A stretch of DNA of 6,958 bases from Anaerolineaceae bacterium UBA1415 (GTDB taxonomy: Bacteria; Chloroflexota; Anaerolineae; Anaerolineales; Anaerolineaceae): assembly GCA_002305635.1 (NCBI GenBank), contig DBPR01000024.1:1-6958 (forward strand). Reading direction: 5' to 3'. A program made the translations under genes and the position numbers. How positions within the stretch are numbered: position 1 is the stretch's first letter; each line of letters begins with the position of its first letter. The notes below the pieces were generated by a model. It worked only from the letters and a program-made list of their open reading frames with translations. It made no database searches and was not told the origin of the DNA. Shown piece after piece: positions 5,557 through 6,958 of the stretch.

Positions 5557-6591
5557 TTAATCTATCAAATTTTCTATTACCAGGTCTGACATCAGCTCGC
5601 CGACGTATCGAACCACGCTGATCGTTTGCCCATAAGGCATGCGCATGGGGCCCAGGACGCCGAGGGTGCCGCTAAACTGATCGGGGATGCCGTAGCGTGT
5701 CAGGACCACGGTGCAGTTTTGCAGTTCCTGCCAGGTACCCTCTCCGCCGATCAAAACCCGCACGCCGCCAATGTCTTCGCTTAGTACGGTGCGCGAGATC
5801 AGATCGTCCAGCAAGGGGCGTTCTTCCAGCAGGCGCAAGGGGGAGCTGTCCGCCTGAAGATCGGTAAATTCGGGTTCGCTAAGAATGTTGCTCAGGCCAT
5901 CCAGATACAGCTCGCCTGTCACGAGTTTGTTAGCCAGGCTAAGCTGATCGACCACAGCCTCCAGAACCAGTTTTAAGTTTGGATTATTGACAGGCGTCAG
6001 CGCCTTGATCTGCTCCACGCTGCGGTTTTCACAGATGTGATTGACTTGCTGGGCCAGCTGGGAAAGCTGTTCCTGGCTGTGAATACTGTCAAAGGTCAGA
6101 ATTTGCTGCTGTATCTCACCGCCAACCAAAACGAGCACGAGCAAGACCTGGTTGCCGCGGGTCGCGATCAACTCGAGGTGCTTAAAAGTGATGTTCTCAG
6201 AGTGGGGGGCGGTGACGATCGAGACCGCCTGAGATTGGTTGGCTAAAACTGATGCCGCCAGAGGCAACCAGTGATCCAAACCTTTGCGGGATTGGTAGAA
6301 CTGGTGGGCGATCGTGTTGCGCGTAGCCGAGGGAAGGCTGGTGTGCTGCACCAGATTGCCAACGAAGAAGCGATAGCCTTCTTCAGTCGGGACGCGCCCG
6401 GCGGAGGTGTGCGGCTGGCGCAAAAAGCCCATCTCTTCCAGCATGTTCATTTCGTTGCGCACGGTGGCGGAGCTGATCCTGAGATTGTACTGGTCGATCA
6501 GAGATTTGGAGCCAACAGGCTGAGCCGTGCGCGTGTGTTCGTGTACGACCAGGGAAAGGATAATTTTCTGTCTGTCACTCAGTTGGCTCAT
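5557..6591 (-). CDS. hrcA: heat-inducible transcription repressor HrcA
   Basis: HrcA is a dimeric repressor that binds CIRCE operators and shuts off the dnaK and groE chaperone operons until heat or unfolded protein titrates the GroEL it needs for activity. The 344-residue length is typical. The N-terminal winged helix (about 1-75) contains the recognition segment SSATVRNEM (40-48) and the family signature HTSAGRVPTEEGYRF (61-75). A GAF-like core follows. The C-terminal part has VLIGGE (279-284) and GPMRMPYGQ (314-322), which match the conserved end of the family. The ATG at 6591 has only a weak purine-rich stretch upstream (GAGAAAAAG on the minus strand). The first gene of the operon, it starts 13 nt downstream of the CIRCE element, so it should control its own synthesis and that of the four following genes. 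Confidence 0.97.
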   Translation of the reverse strand: MSQLSDRQKIILSLVVHEHTRTAQPVGSKSLIDQYNLRISSATVRNEMNMLEEMGFLRQPHTSAGRVPTEEGYRFFVGNLVQHTSLPSATRNTIAHQFYQSRKGLDHWLPLAASVLANQSQAVSIVTAPHSENITFKHLELIATRGNQVLLVLVLVGGEIQQQILTFDSIHSQEQLSQLAQQVNHICENRSVEQIKALTPVNNPNLKLVLEAVVDQLSLANKLVTGELYLDGLSNILSEPEFTDLQADSSPLRLLEERPLLDDLISRTVLSEDIGGVRVLIGGEGTWQELQNCTVVLTRYGIPDQFSGTLGVLGPMRMPYGQTISVVRYVGELMSDLVIENLID

Positions 6592-6604
6592 CTTTTTCTC
6601 AATA

Positions 6605-6631
6605 TTAGCACTCTCATCATGAGAGTGCTAA
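6605..6631 (-). promoter_or_regulatory. CIRCE operator, perfect match to consensus
   Basis: TTAGCACTC (6605-6613) and GAGTGCTAA (6623-6631) are separated by exactly 9 nt, which is the CIRCE consensus with no mismatch. It lies between the promoter and hrcA, 13 nt before the start codon. HrcA bound here would block transcription of the whole operon. The spacer TCATCATGA is itself palindromic, so the symmetry extends unbroken over 29 bp (6604-6632) around base 6618. The transcript could therefore also fold a hairpin just before the hrcA start. Confidence 0.97.
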
Positions 6632-6644
6632 TTCACCGTAATTA

Positions 6645-6673
6645 ATGTTATCATCTGCGATTTTACTCGTCAA
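6645..6673 (-). promoter_or_regulatory. sigma70-type promoter of the hrcA operon
   Basis: On the minus strand TTGACG (6668-6673) and TAACAT (6645-6650) are separated by 17 bp. The -35 box matches 5 of 6 consensus bases and the -10 box 4 of 6. Transcription would start near 6638, a few bases before CIRCE, which is the standard geometry for HrcA repression of a vegetative promoter. Confidence 0.75.
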
Positions 6674-6744
6674 GAAAAGGATAAACGCTAAAGGTTAATA
6701 TTGTATTAGAAGAGGTGCTGGGGTTGGTGCAGATGGAAAAATTC

Positions 6745-6771
6745 GGCTATTTAACCGTGAAGGTTATAGCC
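6745..6771 (-). terminator. possible intrinsic terminator of the gene upstream of hrcA
   Basis: GGCTAT..AACC (6745-6756) pairs with GGTTATAGCC (6762-6771) as a 10-bp stem with a 2-nt bulge and a 5-nt loop. On the minus strand the hairpin is followed within 3 nt by five T (6737-6741). It would end a minus-strand gene lying beyond the right edge and insulate the hrcA promoter. No such gene is visible in the window, so the assignment is tentative. Confidence 0.4.
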
Positions 6772-6803
6772 AACCGGAGTAGGGTGCCCATGGGGTGGAT
6801 TTG

Positions 6804-6823
6804 CCTTCTCACCTGGGAGAAGG
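6804..6823. repeat. 7-bp hairpin at the outer left of an intergenic palindromic element
   Basis: CCTTCTC (6804-6810) pairs with GAGAAGG (6817-6823) around ACCTGG. The right half is also the first block of the longer inverted repeat 6817-6936, so the two pairings are mutually exclusive alternatives. Confidence 0.5.
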
Positions 6824-6936
6824 TGCCCGCAGGGCGGATGAGGGGCCAGTCGTCGGGGATCGGGGAATATTAGTCCAATTGCTAAACCGTGAATCATTTT
6901 GATTTCCTCATCCACCACTTCGTGGTTCCCCTTCTC
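6817..6936. repeat. 120-bp intergenic inverted-repeat element with a micro-hairpin in each arm
   Basis: The left arm (6817-6843) reads GAGAAGG, a GCCC-GCA-GGGC micro-hairpin (6825-6835), then GGATGAGG. The right arm (6906-6936) is its inverted counterpart: CCTCATCC, an ACCAC-TTC-GTGGT micro-hairpin (6914-6926), then CCTTCTC at the end. About 62 bp lie between them. This block order resembles palindromic repeats dispersed between genes in many bacterial genomes. Whether it is a MITE-like mobile unit cannot be decided from one copy. No target-site duplication is apparent. The stretch 6633-6958 holds no credible gene. Confidence 0.55.
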
Positions 6937-6958
6937 TGGACTGGTGCCGAAAAAATAG

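Noticed and set aside
6733..6873. A 46-codon plus-strand frame upstream of hrcA
   Set aside because: It runs through a hairpin and into the left arm of the inverted-repeat element, with no recognisable motif. Chance is the better explanation.
6753..6893. The direct repeat AACCGTGAA at 6753-6761 and 6885-6893
   Set aside because: Nine bases with no further flanking match can arise by chance in an intergenic region of this length.

Overview
The window carries a heat-shock chaperone operon read entirely from the minus strand (right to left), followed by a repeat-rich patch with a REP-associated transposase gene. The order hrcA-grpE-dnaK-dnaJ-prmA, controlled by a perfect CIRCE operator, is the arrangement known from Firmicutes such as Bacillus subtilis and from some other HrcA/CIRCE bacteria. 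It is not the enterobacterial arrangement. The protein sequences and moderate GC content suggest a Chloroflexota (Anaerolineae-like) bacterium. This taxonomic reading is an inference from general resemblance, and a database search would be needed to fix it.

Layout from right to left, in the direction of transcription. Positions 6633-6958 are intergenic: a 120-bp inverted-repeat element (6817-6936), a probable terminator of a gene lying outside the window (6745-6771), and a good sigma70-type promoter (6645-6673). The CIRCE operator (6605-6631) lies just before hrcA (6591-5557). It is followed by grpE (5526-5014), dnaK (5003-3102), a strong 14-bp hairpin in the 80-bp dnaK-dnaJ gap, dnaJ (3021-1876) and prmA (1883-954), which overlaps dnaJ by 8 nt and starts with GTG. 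All five genes look intact and full length. HrcA represses the operon through CIRCE. GrpE, DnaK and DnaJ form the Hsp70 folding machine. PrmA methylates ribosomal protein L11.

The stretch 1-953 is different. A small, AT-richer gene (665-147) encodes a Y1/HUH single-strand transposase of the RAYT (TnpA-REP) type. It is bracketed by clusters of short hairpins with the hallmarks of REP sequences: a GTAG head followed by a stem beginning GCCGGAT. At least three have perfect 9-bp stems (713-741, 802-831, 898-926). The cluster at 1-139 is a diverged direct copy of the cluster at 824-926, and two of its REP units carry the same 18-nt extra segment at the same structural point. The stem ends (GCCGGAT...ATCCGGCCTAC) match, from memory, the ends of the enterobacterial REP consensus, which is notable in this genomic setting.

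The RAYT/REP patch and the 6817-6936 inverted-repeat element are the parts most worth a second look. The chaperone operon is largely conventional apart from two substitutions next to the DnaK interdomain linker and the dnaK-dnaJ hairpin.
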